Program-made: the position numbers and the translations under genes | Notes under the pieces: generated by a model | Seen by the model: only the letters and a program-made list of their open reading frames with translations | What the model was told of the DNA's origin: nothing | Database searches by the model: none | Source: Rummeliibacillus sp044763875 | Lineage (GTDB): Bacteria > Bacillota > Bacilli > Bacillales_A > Planococcaceae | DNA length: 64,000 nt | Direction: 5' to 3' | Assembly (NCBI RefSeq): GCF_044763875.1 | Contig: NZ_JBIWGZ010000001.1 | Location: forward strand, 496,001-560,000 | Shown here: positions 36,801 to 44,618 of the stretch, piece after piece | How positions within the stretch are numbered: the first letter of the stretch is position 1 | Layout: every line of letters begins with the position of its first letter

Positions 36801-36916
36801 TTGTTACACTATAAAGCTCCCCTGTTCATTTAAGTACATTACTTCAAAAATAATTAGCATTCGCCTTCCCTAGTTAGCAATAACCTCCATAAAAAAATCT
36901 CAAATTTATCTAGAAC

Positions 36917-36930
36917 TTAACTTAAGTTAA
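36917..36930. promoter_or_regulatory. 14-bp palindrome upstream of the small CxxC ORF
   Basis: TTAACTTAAGTTAA is a perfect palindrome 60 bp before the ATG at 36990. It may be an operator for that ORF; AT-rich palindromes also occur by chance. Confidence 0.3.
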
Positions 36931-36989
36931 TGAAAAGTTTTAGTCTCCTTATTACAATTAAATAAAAATAAATACAAGGAGATTATTAT

Positions 36990-37076
36990 ATGAATAATTC
37001 TGAAAGAAGTAAGGAATGTGCCTATTGCACAATAAGTGTTGACCTGAATAACGAAGAACCAAAACTGAATACTTAA
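36990..37076 (+). CDS. 28-residue CxxC peptide
   Basis: A perfect AAGGAG box 8 nt before ATG gives MNNSERSKECAYCTISVDLN then NEEPKLNT and a stop. It has a CAYC motif in a hydrophilic context and no signal sequence. The strong ribosome site and a palindrome upstream suggest it is translated; it could be a tiny metal/thiol peptide, or the start of a lost gene. Not recognised. Confidence 0.4.
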   Translation: MNNSERSKECAYCTISVDLNNEEPKLNT

Positions 37077-37318
37077 AAAAAGCATCACGTTAAATTAAGA
37101 GGAAAATAAAATAATGATAAGTATAAGTGGCCCAATTCAAAAAGACTCCTTCTTACTTTAAGAAAAGCGCTCATTCAATACAGCTTTGTAAATCCGTCGT
37201 TACAAGAAACATGAAAAGACAACGCCTACATGTACACAGTCAGTTTATTATTCGAACTCTAAAAGTTGTTTAGGTTCTATGAAAAAAAGTTGATAAGATC
37301 ATTGAGATTAATAAGATG

Positions 37319-37356
37319 GCCAATAAATATTGAGTGACTGCTCAATATTTATTGGC
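37319..37356 (-). terminator. hairpin behind the thioredoxin gene
   Basis: Perfect 16-bp stem GCCAATAAATATTGAG / CTCAATATTTATTGGC with a 6-nt loop, 17 nt past the thioredoxin stop. The following T-run is weak, but position fits the end of the trxB operon. Confidence 0.65.
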
Positions 37357-37372
37357 TCCAAGCAAGAATTTT

Positions 37373-37714
37373 CTATCCTTGTTTTACACTTGCCACTACA
37401 ATTTGATTGAGAAACTGTTCAACCTCTTCCTGACTTTTTCCAAGTTTACTTACAAAGCGGTCCAATTCCTTCCCTTCTTGAAAAGCAATAAAGCTCGGGA
37501 TTCCGTACACATCCAGCTTCTCTAATACCTCTGGAAAATCTTCTCGATTTACTGCAATCATATCTACTTTTTCTTTATACGCTTCTTCCAAGATGGGCAT
37601 AAATAAATCGGTATGCTGACAGTCTGGGCAATATTCGGCATAGAATTTGGCCATAACTGGTTTTGTTGATAAAATTGCCTCTTCAAACTCTTGTTTTGTT
37701 TTAATTTCTTTCAT
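37373..37714 (-). CDS. thioredoxin-family protein
   Basis: 113 residues, thioredoxin fold with active site C29-P-D-C32 (YAEYCPDCQH) instead of the usual CGPC, and the cis-proline in YGIPSFIAF. It follows trxB by 14 nt, so the reductase is its likely electron source. A CPDC site usually means a more specialised redox potential or partner than housekeeping TrxA. The operon starts at a sigma-54 type promoter shared with the sulfur amino acid genes, so I infer a job in reducing imported cystine or related disulfides in the cytosol. Confidence 0.9.
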   Translation of the reverse strand: MKEIKTKQEFEEAILSTKPVMAKFYAEYCPDCQHTDLFMPILEEAYKEKVDMIAVNREDFPEVLEKLDVYGIPSFIAFQEGKELDRFVSKLGKSQEEVEQFLNQIVVASVKQG

Positions 37715-37728
37715 AATTAAAATCCTCC

Positions 37729-38694
37729 CTATATTTGGTTCTCTATGATAGATAGATTGTTTTCACTACATAATTCACTTGCATCAAGATATTTTTCACA
37801 ATCCAGAGCAGCCATACAACCACTTCCTGCTGCCGTAATGGCTTGGCGGTATTTATGATCTTGAACATCCCCACAGGCAAATACACCTGGAATATTAGTT
37901 TCGGTTGTACCAGGATTCACCTTGATATATCCCAAATCGTCCGTTTTGATTTGATTGTCTAAAAACGCTGTGTTCGGTTTATGGCCGATGGTAACGAAAA
38001 TCCCATCTGTTTCCAGAACTTCCTCTTTTCCAGTTTCGCTGTTTTTTACTTTCAAACCAGTAACGTGTCGTTCCCCTGCAATCACTTCTTCAGGAATGGA
38101 ATTTAAGCTCCACGTAATTTTTGGATTCTTTTTGGCACGTTCTTGCATAATTTGGGAAGCGCGAAGCTCCTTTCGGCGGTGGACAACCCGAACCTCCGAA
38201 GCAAACTTCGTTAAAAAATTTGCCTCTTCCATAGCAGAATCCCCGCCACCGACAACAATAATTTTCTTTCCTCTAAAGAAAAATCCATCGCATGTTGCAC
38301 AGGTGCTTACCCCACGCCCAATATTTTCTCTTTCCCCTGGAATCTCCAAAAGTTTCGCTGAAGCTCCCGTTGAAATTATTAAAGATTGCGTTTTAAGCTC
38401 CCCTATTCCTTCCACCGTTAAAGTAAAAGGGTTATCGGATAAATCGACTTTTTTTACCCAGCCTCTTTTAAACTTTGCTCCAAAAACCTCAGCTTGCTTT
38501 CGCATGTTCTGCATCAACTCTCGTCCCAAAATCCCTTCTGGAAATCCAGGAAAATTCTCGACATCTGTTGTCAAGGTCAATTGCCCCCCTGGTTCAGGCC
38601 CTTCAATAACTAAAGGACTTATGTTTGCACGTGCTAAATAGATGGCTGCGGTTAACCCAGCAGGTCCAGTCCCTAGAATAACGGCTTTATACAT
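37729..38694 (-). CDS. trxB: thioredoxin-disulfide reductase
   Basis: 321 residues, FAD/NADPH enzyme. FAD motif ILGTGPAGLTAAIY at the N-terminus, PGGQLTLTTDVENFPG, redox pair C132-A-T-C135 (STCATCDGFFF), NADPH motif VVGGGDSAMEEANFL and the closing FAD motif GVFACGDVQDHKYRQ. AAAGGAGG points to the ATG at 38694. It heads a two-gene operon with the CPDC thioredoxin. The promoter is a -24/-12 element (38733-38748), not a housekeeping one. This suggests a second, pathway-specific TrxB rather than the general enzyme, though I cannot see the rest of the genome. Confidence 0.95.
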   Translation of the reverse strand: MYKAVILGTGPAGLTAAIYLARANISPLVIEGPEPGGQLTLTTDVENFPGFPEGILGRELMQNMRKQAEVFGAKFKRGWVKKVDLSDNPFTLTVEGIGELKTQSLIISTGASAKLLEIPGERENIGRGVSTCATCDGFFFRGKKIIVVGGGDSAMEEANFLTKFASEVRVVHRRKELRASQIMQERAKKNPKITWSLNSIPEEVIAGERHVTGLKVKNSETGKEEVLETDGIFVTIGHKPNTAFLDNQIKTDDLGYIKVNPGTTETNIPGVFACGDVQDHKYRQAITAAGSGCMAALDCEKYLDASELCSENNLSIIENQI

Positions 38695-38732
38695 CACTTA
38701 CCTCCTTTTCTCTTATTCATGAATATATATTT

Positions 38733-38748
38733 GCAACATTCGTGCCAA
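38733..38748 (-). promoter_or_regulatory. sigma-54 promoter of trxB operon
   Basis: Minus strand TTGGCACG-AATG-TTGC: -24 TGGCAC and -12 TTGCA, GG and GC exactly 10 bases apart. It matches the sigma-54 consensus almost fully. The -12 element is 39 nt before the trxB ATG. Confidence 0.85.
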
Positions 38749-38818
38749 TCTTTAATTCCTTGTAAAATCACTATTTTTTCTGCCTCTTTTAGGTTCATCA
38801 TCCCTATTTCCTATCACG

Positions 38819-38839
38819 TTTGAGAAAAATTTTTTCAAG
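38819..38839. promoter_or_regulatory. candidate enhancer (UAS) of the trxB operon
   Basis: Palindrome TGAGAAAAATTTTTTCA (38821-38837) about 95 bp upstream of the -12 element. It agrees at 16 of 17 positions with the palindrome upstream of the promoter at 50040. Confidence 0.55.
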
Positions 38840-39095
38840 ACTAAGAAAACATGTACCCACTCAAATTTCAAAACGTTTGATTAAAAGCCAAGAAAGTTTA
38901 AAAGGAAAGAAAGAAGATAGTTGTTGTAACTACTTGAACAATCATTAGAAATTTATTCAATCATCTTTCTAGGTAAAACTATATAAACTTCTTTACAGGG
39001 AGCTACTTAAATGAGGATTTTGGAGTGTTCTTAAAAAGGAGGAATTTTTAGAAATTGGCTTTGTTAAAGACTGTTGTTGATATTTGCACTCTGTT

Positions 39096-39186
39096 GAATG
39101 GAGCGGAGGGCGCTCGACTCCTGCGGAAGAGAGGTTACTGGAGACCCCGCAGGCTCAAAAAGAGCCCAGGAGGCTATATATCGAGG
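39096..39186. repeat. Bacillaceae-type G+C-rich imperfect palindrome, copy 2
   Basis: Same family as 28160-28268: GCTCGACTCCTGCGG, GGAGACCCCGCAGG, CCCAGGAGGCT. It is preceded by ATTGGCTTTGTTAAAG, a sequence often linked to this repeat. The copy is shortened and worn. The gap 38840-39095 holds nothing else recognised. Confidence 0.7.
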
Positions 39187-39324
39187 TACGACTGCCTGTC
39201 ACACAAACAATAAGAGGGATTTACCCCTCTTTCCTTTTTACCGGTTACCGAAACGGACAATAAACAGGTCTCCCCCGAACCTATCCTGAGTGAGCGACTC
39301 CCCCACAGTTTTTAAAACTTCCCC

Positions 39325-39712
39325 ACTGATTACCAACCAGCCAATCTAGTTCATTTAATACAATGGTAGATAAAAGGGATGATAAAATGCCACCTTAGGT
39401 GTCCATTGGTTAGGATGACTTCTCCAAAAATTCCAACCTTTAAAAGACGTGAAATAATATAGAGGAGAGCCTTGTCACGAATACCTTGCGACCACATTTG
39501 TTTGATTAATTTGGCGTGATCTACATTGTCAAAAAATCCTTATATCTCCACTTCTACACAATGATATAATCACGCCCGATTGATGAGCGTTTCAAACCAA
39601 GCTTACGCTTGTTGTCCTATTAAGATTTGGTCTGAAACCATAGCAATGGTTATAGAATTTTGCTTTCCAAATAGGCTCGAGCACTTGTAGGATAATAGAA
39701 TTGTCATACATT
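39325..39712 (-). mobile_element. degraded group II intron reverse-transcriptase gene
   Basis: Fragments in different minus-strand frames match group II intron maturase/reverse transcriptases in order: ILQVLEPIWKAKFYNHCYGF-RPN, GFFDNVDHAKLIKQMWSQGI, DKALLYIISRLLKVGIFGEV, then GGILSSLLSTIVLNELDWLV. Several frameshifts and stops, and no catalytic YADD segment or intron ends, show a dead remnant. It once inserted between trxB and nhaC. Confidence 0.85.
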
Positions 39713-39780
39713 TACAAACTAATTTCTAAAAGGCTGGATAAAATCATGGCAAATATATAGACAACTTACTAAATATGAAA

Positions 39781-39814
39781 AGACGATTCCTATAAATGTT
39801 ATCAGGAATCGCCT
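39781..39814 (-). terminator. intrinsic terminator of the ridA-patB-nhaC unit
   Basis: Minus-strand stem GCGATTCCT / AGGAATCGTC with a TTTTC tract, 20 nt beyond the nhaC stop. Confidence 0.75.
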
Positions 39815-39833
39815 ATATAAAAACCTCATTTAC

Positions 39834-41315
39834 TTAGATTGCTTTAGATGTTGTTTCAACATCCTCAAGCTTCTCAGGCTTCTCAGGCTTTAACTTCTTT
39901 ATTGCAAATCCAGTGGCACCATAAACTAAATCGAATAATGGGACAAAGAAGGCTAGGAAGACATATGGGAAATATGCATATGGTGATACCCCCAACATCT
40001 GAGAACAATATATTGCGTTGGAATTCCACGGGATAACTGGTGCGCCCATCGTCCCAACATCCTCGATATTACGCGAAAGATTTTCTGGTGCCAAATTATT
40101 ATTTTTAAAGACATTTTTCATAAGTGAACCCGCTACAATTGCAGTTAATAACATCGATGAGCCAATCATATTTGTGATTAATGCGATTACCATTGTAGCT
40201 AGTGTTATTCTAAATGTAGAGCCGTGGGTTCGTTGGACTAATGGCTCCACTAAAGAACTCAGAATCCCAGATTGCTCCAGCATTCCCGTTACACACATAG
40301 CTAAAAGGACAACAAGGAATGAGCTCATTAAACTGTAGAGCCCGCCTCTGCTGAGGATGGGGTCAACTAACGTACTGCCGCTTTTAAACACAAATCCATT
40401 GGTCATGATATCAAACATTGTTGCTAAATTATATCCCTGAGCAAAAACAGCGACTGCCATGCCGCTAAACACTCCCATTAATAGCGAGATAATAGATGGA
40501 ATACCCTTTATGAGCATCACTAGTACAACCAGAAGAGGAATCAATGAAATCCAGGATAAATTGAAATGCTTTGATATTACATCAGTGATTTGTTGAATCT
40601 CCTGCATATTCGATCCGTTTTTTCCATACTTTGAGCCTAACATGATAAATATAATTGCTGTTAGAATATAAGCCGGGACAGTTGACCATAACATATGTTT
40701 TACGTGTGACATTACATTAGTGCCTGCAACCGTAGCTGCTAAAATTGTACTATCAGACAATGGCGACAACTTATCTCCGAAGAAAGAACCACAAATAATG
40801 GCACCTGCTGTCATTGCTTGGGGAACTCCAAGTGCATTACCAACTGTCATTAAAGCTAAACCCACTGTACCCAAGGTCCCCCATGAGGTTCCGGTTGCAA
40901 GGGATGTTGCTGATGTTAGGAGCAAGGCCGTGATTAAAAAGTATTGTGGCGAAATTAATTCTAAGCCCCAATACATAATATAAGGGATTGTACCAGAAGC
41001 CAGCCAGGTAGCAATCATGACGCCAACTATTAAAATAATCGTATTCGGCTCAAAAGATTGCTTCCCCGTCTCCCAAGCCATATTTTGTACTTCATTATAT
41101 TTGTATCCTAGTTTCATGACAAGCAAGGCCACGACAATCCATAACAACAAGAACATTAATTCCAGGGATGCACCAAAAGCAAGTGTTCCCGTAAGCAGCA
41201 ATCCGAAAAAGATTAAGACAGAAATCACTGCATATTTAAATGACACCGGAAATTTATACGATTTATCATCCCACGTAACAGTTGCATTTCCTTGATTTTC
41301 AGGTTTGTTCCCCAT
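39834..41315 (-). CDS. nhaC: NhaC-family Na+/H+ antiporter-type transporter
   Basis: 493 residues with about twelve membrane helices. NhaC-family segments are SLATGTSWGTLGTVGLALM, the FFGDKLSPLSDSTILAATVAG motif, and EDVGTMGAPVIPWNSNAIYC. Start ATG 41315 is supported by GTGAGG. The family covers Na+/H+, malate/lactate and predicted amino-acid carriers such as the proposed methionine transporter MetT. Lying 26 nt after a C-S lyase gene in one operon, I infer it exchanges a sulfur-containing substrate or product with Na+ or H+, but plain Na+/H+ antiport is possible. Confidence 0.9.
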   Translation of the reverse strand: MGNKPENQGNATVTWDDKSYKFPVSFKYAVISVLIFFGLLLTGTLAFGASLELMFLLLWIVVALLVMKLGYKYNEVQNMAWETGKQSFEPNTIILIVGVMIATWLASGTIPYIMYWGLELISPQYFLITALLLTSATSLATGTSWGTLGTVGLALMTVGNALGVPQAMTAGAIICGSFFGDKLSPLSDSTILAATVAGTNVMSHVKHMLWSTVPAYILTAIIFIMLGSKYGKNGSNMQEIQQITDVISKHFNLSWISLIPLLVVLVMLIKGIPSIISLLMGVFSGMAVAVFAQGYNLATMFDIMTNGFVFKSGSTLVDPILSRGGLYSLMSSFLVVLLAMCVTGMLEQSGILSSLVEPLVQRTHGSTFRITLATMVIALITNMIGSSMLLTAIVAGSLMKNVFKNNNLAPENLSRNIEDVGTMGAPVIPWNSNAIYCSQMLGVSPYAYFPYVFLAFFVPLFDLVYGATGFAIKKLKPEKPEKLEDVETTSKAI

Positions 41316-41341
41316 ACGCAAAACCTCACAATTAATTAGTT

Positions 41342-42517
41342 TTAAAAACCATTTCTGTCATAGTTTAGCTTAATCTGTTTCAATGCACGTTCTAGTAAAG
41401 ATCTTGTACAAGCAATATTGACTCTTACAAAGTTACCACTTTCTTTTCCGTATGAACCCCCATCATTGACTCTAATCCCTGCCTCTGTAAAAAATTCAGC
41501 CAAATCCGTACCGTTAAGTCCTAGCTCTTCACAGTCAATCCATAACAAATAGGAACAATCAGGATACTGAACTTTTAACTTTGGTAAATATTTATGGATA
41601 TAATCAATCGAAAAATCAATATTGCCCCGTAAATAAGCATTTAATTCATCCACATAATAATTGCATTCATTATAAGCAGTGATTAAAGCCTCGACTCCTA
41701 AATAGTTATAATCAAAGTGATATTTTGCATAAATATCATCGAATGCTTTCTTCATATTTTTATTTTTTATAATTACATAAGCACTAAAAAATGATGCTAG
41801 ATTAAAGGTTTTACTTGGGGAGTTCATCACCACAACATGTTGATCCTCTTCCTCGCAAATCTCTAAAAAGGAGTGAAAAGAGAACTCTTTGTGAATCATG
41901 TCGCTATGAATTTCATCACTGATAATCATCACGTTATTCACGCGACATAAATCATACATTTTCTTCATTTCCTCTATTGTCCATAACCGCCCAATTGGAT
42001 TGGCAGGATTACATACAAGGAGTATTTTCACATCGGGCATCTTTAGTTTTTCTTCTAAATCTTCAAAATCAATCTGATAACCATCACCTTTGTGGTAAAT
42101 TAATCGATTGTCGATTGCTTTTCTATTAAAATTCTCAATTACCTTTTTAAAGGTGGCATAAACAGGAGGCTGTATCACTACTTTATCTCCCGGATTGGTA
42201 TAGGCATCTAAAAACATCCATAACGCCCCTGTCATTAATCCAGGCGCATAACTAATTTCGTCTTTTCTTATATCAATTTTATGATGGTGACCATACCAAC
42301 CTTTAATAGCATCAGTAAATCGATCACGAGGAAAATATCCATAACCAAATACGCCAAAATCCACCTTTTCCTTTACAGCATCTAATACTTCACGTGGTGC
42401 CTTGTAATCGGTATCGGCAATGCCCAGCGGAATTAATGTGCCACCTTTCCCTTCATTGTCCCATTTATCGGAATCAGAACCAATTCGATTAATCGTTTCA
42501 TCAAAGTTGTGAATCAT
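41342..42517 (-). CDS. PatB/MalY-type PLP-dependent C-S lyase (copy 1)
   Basis: 391 residues, fold-type I aminotransferase-like enzyme. The PLP lysine is K236 in SPSKTFNL; CNPANPIGRLWT, ISDEIHSDM and the end VRVNIACTRSLLERAL are family marks of MalY/PatB cystathionine beta-lyases. These split C-S bonds in cystathionine, cysteine or S-conjugates to give pyruvate (via 2-aminoacrylate), ammonia and a thiol. The neighbouring ridA, which hydrolyses 2-aminoacrylate, fits this. It differs clearly from the second copy at 48811. Substrate not readable. Confidence 0.92.
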   Translation of the reverse strand: MIHNFDETINRIGSDSDKWDNEGKGGTLIPLGIADTDYKAPREVLDAVKEKVDFGVFGYGYFPRDRFTDAIKGWYGHHHKIDIRKDEISYAPGLMTGALWMFLDAYTNPGDKVVIQPPVYATFKKVIENFNRKAIDNRLIYHKGDGYQIDFEDLEEKLKMPDVKILLVCNPANPIGRLWTIEEMKKMYDLCRVNNVMIISDEIHSDMIHKEFSFHSFLEICEEEDQHVVVMNSPSKTFNLASFFSAYVIIKNKNMKKAFDDIYAKYHFDYNYLGVEALITAYNECNYYVDELNAYLRGNIDFSIDYIHKYLPKLKVQYPDCSYLLWIDCEELGLNGTDLAEFFTEAGIRVNDGGSYGKESGNFVRVNIACTRSLLERALKQIKLNYDRNGF

Positions 42518-42605
42518 GCTTATCCCTCATTTTTCTAAAAATCGCTGTGAATGCGTTTACATTTCGCGTTGACTAATAACACTATCCATTTAAAACTTTC
42601 TAAAA

Positions 42606-42641
42606 GTTCTTTGGACATATCACGAGATATGTCCAAAGAAC
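42606..42641. repeat. perfect 16-bp inverted repeat
   Basis: GTTCTTTGGACATATC / GATATGTCCAAAGAAC with loop ACGA. No T-tract on either side, so it is not a clear terminator. It sits between the decayed gene and patB. Confidence 0.6.
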
Positions 42642-42655
42642 CGACAATTTTAAAT

Positions 42656-43024
42656 AGCTCCATACAACATCTTAATCTTTTCATCCATCCAGCCAAAAAT
42701 CCCACTGGAATGAATGCTTCCCTGAAGTTTTCCATTTTTAAGTTCGTGGTACAAACTATACATCATTGTGCGAATTTCTCTATAAATCTCAGTTCATCCA
42801 ATTGACTCTTGCCGTAGCCTAAACCGATAGAGAGATCTATCATGTTGATTTCCTCATCCGAAAAACATAAATGATTGTCTCTAAATTGATTCATATTTTC
42901 TAAAATGTGTAATAGATTATGAACTGCTTATTCCTTCCAATGATTTCCTTATAGGATAAATAGGCACGAATAAGTTTCCGGTATGTAGATCAGTCAAAGG
43001 GCTGCCGTGAATTAATTTTAGTAT
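42656..43024 (-). pseudogene. decayed gene of unknown family between ridA and patB
   Basis: Coding-like segments appear in successive minus-strand frames: MELDTKINSRQPFD, YRKLIRAYLSYKEIIGRNKQ, VHNLLHILENMNQFRDNHLC with FSDEEINMIDLSIGLGYGKS, then EIYREIRTMMYSLYHELKNG and SIHSSGIFGWMDEKIKMLYG. Two or more frameshifts break it. The intact protein would be helical, about 115 residues, starting 9 nt after the ridA stop, so it was probably part of the operon. I do not recognise it. Confidence 0.5.
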
Positions 43025-43036
43025 CCAGTTCCATTT

Positions 43037-43402
43037 TTATTTATCCATTACCGCAACAACTTCTATTTCAACTAAGGCGTTTTTAGGCAGTTTTTCTACC
43101 GCAACAGCTGTTCTTGCAGGGTAGGGACAATTAAAAAATTCTTTATATACTTCATTCATGGCATTGAAATCATTCATATCATTTAGAAAAACGGTTGTTT
43201 TTACTATATCATCCATCGACGCGCCATTTTCTTTGAGTATTGCTTTTACATTTAATAGGGATTGTCTTGTTTGATCTTCAATTTTATCGCTGGGAAATTC
43301 GTTTATTTCTGGATCAATTGGAAGCTGTCCAGACGTATAAATCAAATTACCTACTTTACGGTATACCGAATAAGGACCAATTGCTTCTGGATATTTTTCC
43401 AT
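43037..43402 (-). CDS. ridA: RidA-family imine/enamine deaminase
   Basis: 121 residues from ATG 43402 (AAGGAG). Family marks: AIGPYSVYRKVGNLIYTSGQ, the VKTTVFLNDMNDF strand, and R97 in CPYPARTAVAVEKLP, the residue that holds the substrate carboxylate. RidA hydrolyses 2-aminoacrylate, the toxic intermediate released by PLP enzymes acting on cysteine and serine, to pyruvate and ammonia. Placement ahead of a C-S lyase supports this role. A 33-bp palindrome lies 28 bp upstream. Confidence 0.93.
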   Translation of the reverse strand: MEKYPEAIGPYSVYRKVGNLIYTSGQLPIDPEINEFPSDKIEDQTRQSLLNVKAILKENGASMDDIVKTTVFLNDMNDFNAMNEVYKEFFNCPYPARTAVAVEKLPKNALVEIEVVAVMDK

Positions 43403-43429
43403 TAAAAACACTCTCCTTAATAATTTTTT

Positions 43430-43462
43430 ATTATCATAATAATATTATATTATTATGATAAT
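43430..43462. promoter_or_regulatory. 33-bp perfect palindrome, candidate operator of the ridA operon
   Basis: Arms ATTATCATAATAATAT and ATATTATTATGATAAT meet at a single central T. It starts 28 bp before the ridA ATG, where the promoter or transcript start should be, and faces the divergent YheO/DauR-type regulator gene. I infer the binding site of that regulator. Confidence 0.65.
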
Positions 43463-43738
43463 CTAATTGCAATGAAATTTTATAATATTGAGAATATTTT
43501 TTAAATTACAAATATACCTTAAGAGATTTGGAGAAAATATAGCTAAAATCACCAAACTATACTAATATTCATATAAGTATCCTTGGTATCATTTTAATGA
43601 CTATCATTTTCCATCTGGAAAATTTATTCAAATATTGTTAAGCTTTTAAGATAAATAGATTGGGATCTTTATACCTGTTCCTTTTGATTTTTTAAGAGCA
43701 ATTATACAAATCTATTATTGTTAATGAGGAGTAATAAT

Positions 43739-44452
43739 ATGAATAAAAAAGTTAAGAAAAAGGAAATTATTGATCACTATAAAAAACTGGTGGAATTTTT
43801 GGGTAAAGTCCTTGGTGAAAACTATGAAGTGATTTTACACATTATTGAGAAAGGCAATTCTTATGTCGGAGCTATCGCTAATAATCATATTAGCGGCCGA
43901 ACAGTTAATGCGCCATTAACAGGACTTGCACTTAAAATGATGAAAGACAAACTATATCTAGATAAGGACTATGTTACAAACTATAAAGGATTTACAAAAT
44001 TAGGTGCAGAAATTCGAGGTTCTACTTATTTTATCAAAGATGATAACAATGAATTAATTGGAATGCTTTGTATCAATTTTGATTCTAGTAAACATAAGAA
44101 GATTACCAATGATATTCTAGATTTAGTTCAAACTCAACTAAACATGATTAGCCCAATAGAAGTTGAAACGGCTCTTTCAAATAAAGAAGAAATAGAAGAA
44201 CTCCATGAACATGAAAATATCGAATATTTTTCAGACTCTATTAAAGAGGTTGTACACTCAATCGTCGACCCATCCCTTTTAAATCCGAACATTTCCCTAA
44301 AGCAGGAGCAAAAAATAGAGATCATAAAACAGTTATTCAAGAAAGGAATTTTTCAGTTAAAAGGTGCCGTATCCGAAGTCGCTGAGTTATTGAATATATC
44401 TGAACCTAGTGTATACAGATACTTAAAAATGATTGATAAGGATAAAAAGTAA
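43739..44452 (+). CDS. YheO/DauR-type transcriptional regulator
   Basis: 237 residues from ATG 43739 behind GAGGAG. An N-terminal YheO-like PAS domain (LVEFLGKVLGENYEVILHII, NHISGRTVNAPLTGLALKMM, TYFIKDDNNELIGMLCINFD) is joined to a C-terminal helix-turn-helix (KGAVSEVAELLNISEPSVYR, YLKMI). DauR in Pseudomonas, of the same family, controls D-amino acid catabolism. Divergent from ridA-patB-nhaC with a large palindrome between them, it is the probable local regulator. The inducer might be an amino acid or 2-aminoacrylate-related compound. Confidence 0.88.
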   Translation: MNKKVKKKEIIDHYKKLVEFLGKVLGENYEVILHIIEKGNSYVGAIANNHISGRTVNAPLTGLALKMMKDKLYLDKDYVTNYKGFTKLGAEIRGSTYFIKDDNNELIGMLCINFDSSKHKKITNDILDLVQTQLNMISPIEVETALSNKEEIEELHEHENIEYFSDSIKEVVHSIVDPSLLNPNISLKQEQKIEIIKQLFKKGIFQLKGAVSEVAELLNISEPSVYRYLKMIDKDKK

Positions 44453-44540
44453 AGAAGTAAAGAAGTAAATGATTATGACATAGAGATTGATAAGATGGAC
44501 AAAAATGGGTAATTTGTAATTTAAAAATAAAATTAATGTT

Positions 44541-44568
44541 AAAACGACAGCGAAATCGCTGTCGTTTT
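44541..44568. terminator. bidirectional terminator between the regulator and pyc
   Basis: AAAACGACAGCGA / TCGCTGTCGTTTT with a 2-nt loop; serves both convergent genes. Confidence 0.9.
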
Positions 44569-44618
44569 CTTGCTACCGTACATTCCCTTTAAGTTTATTC
44601 GATTAAATACAATTGGGC

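Noticed and set aside
42535..42735. 66-codon minus-strand ORF before patB
   Set aside because: Runs through the perfect hairpin at 42606-42641; the coding-like signal here is in another frame and belongs to the decayed gene.
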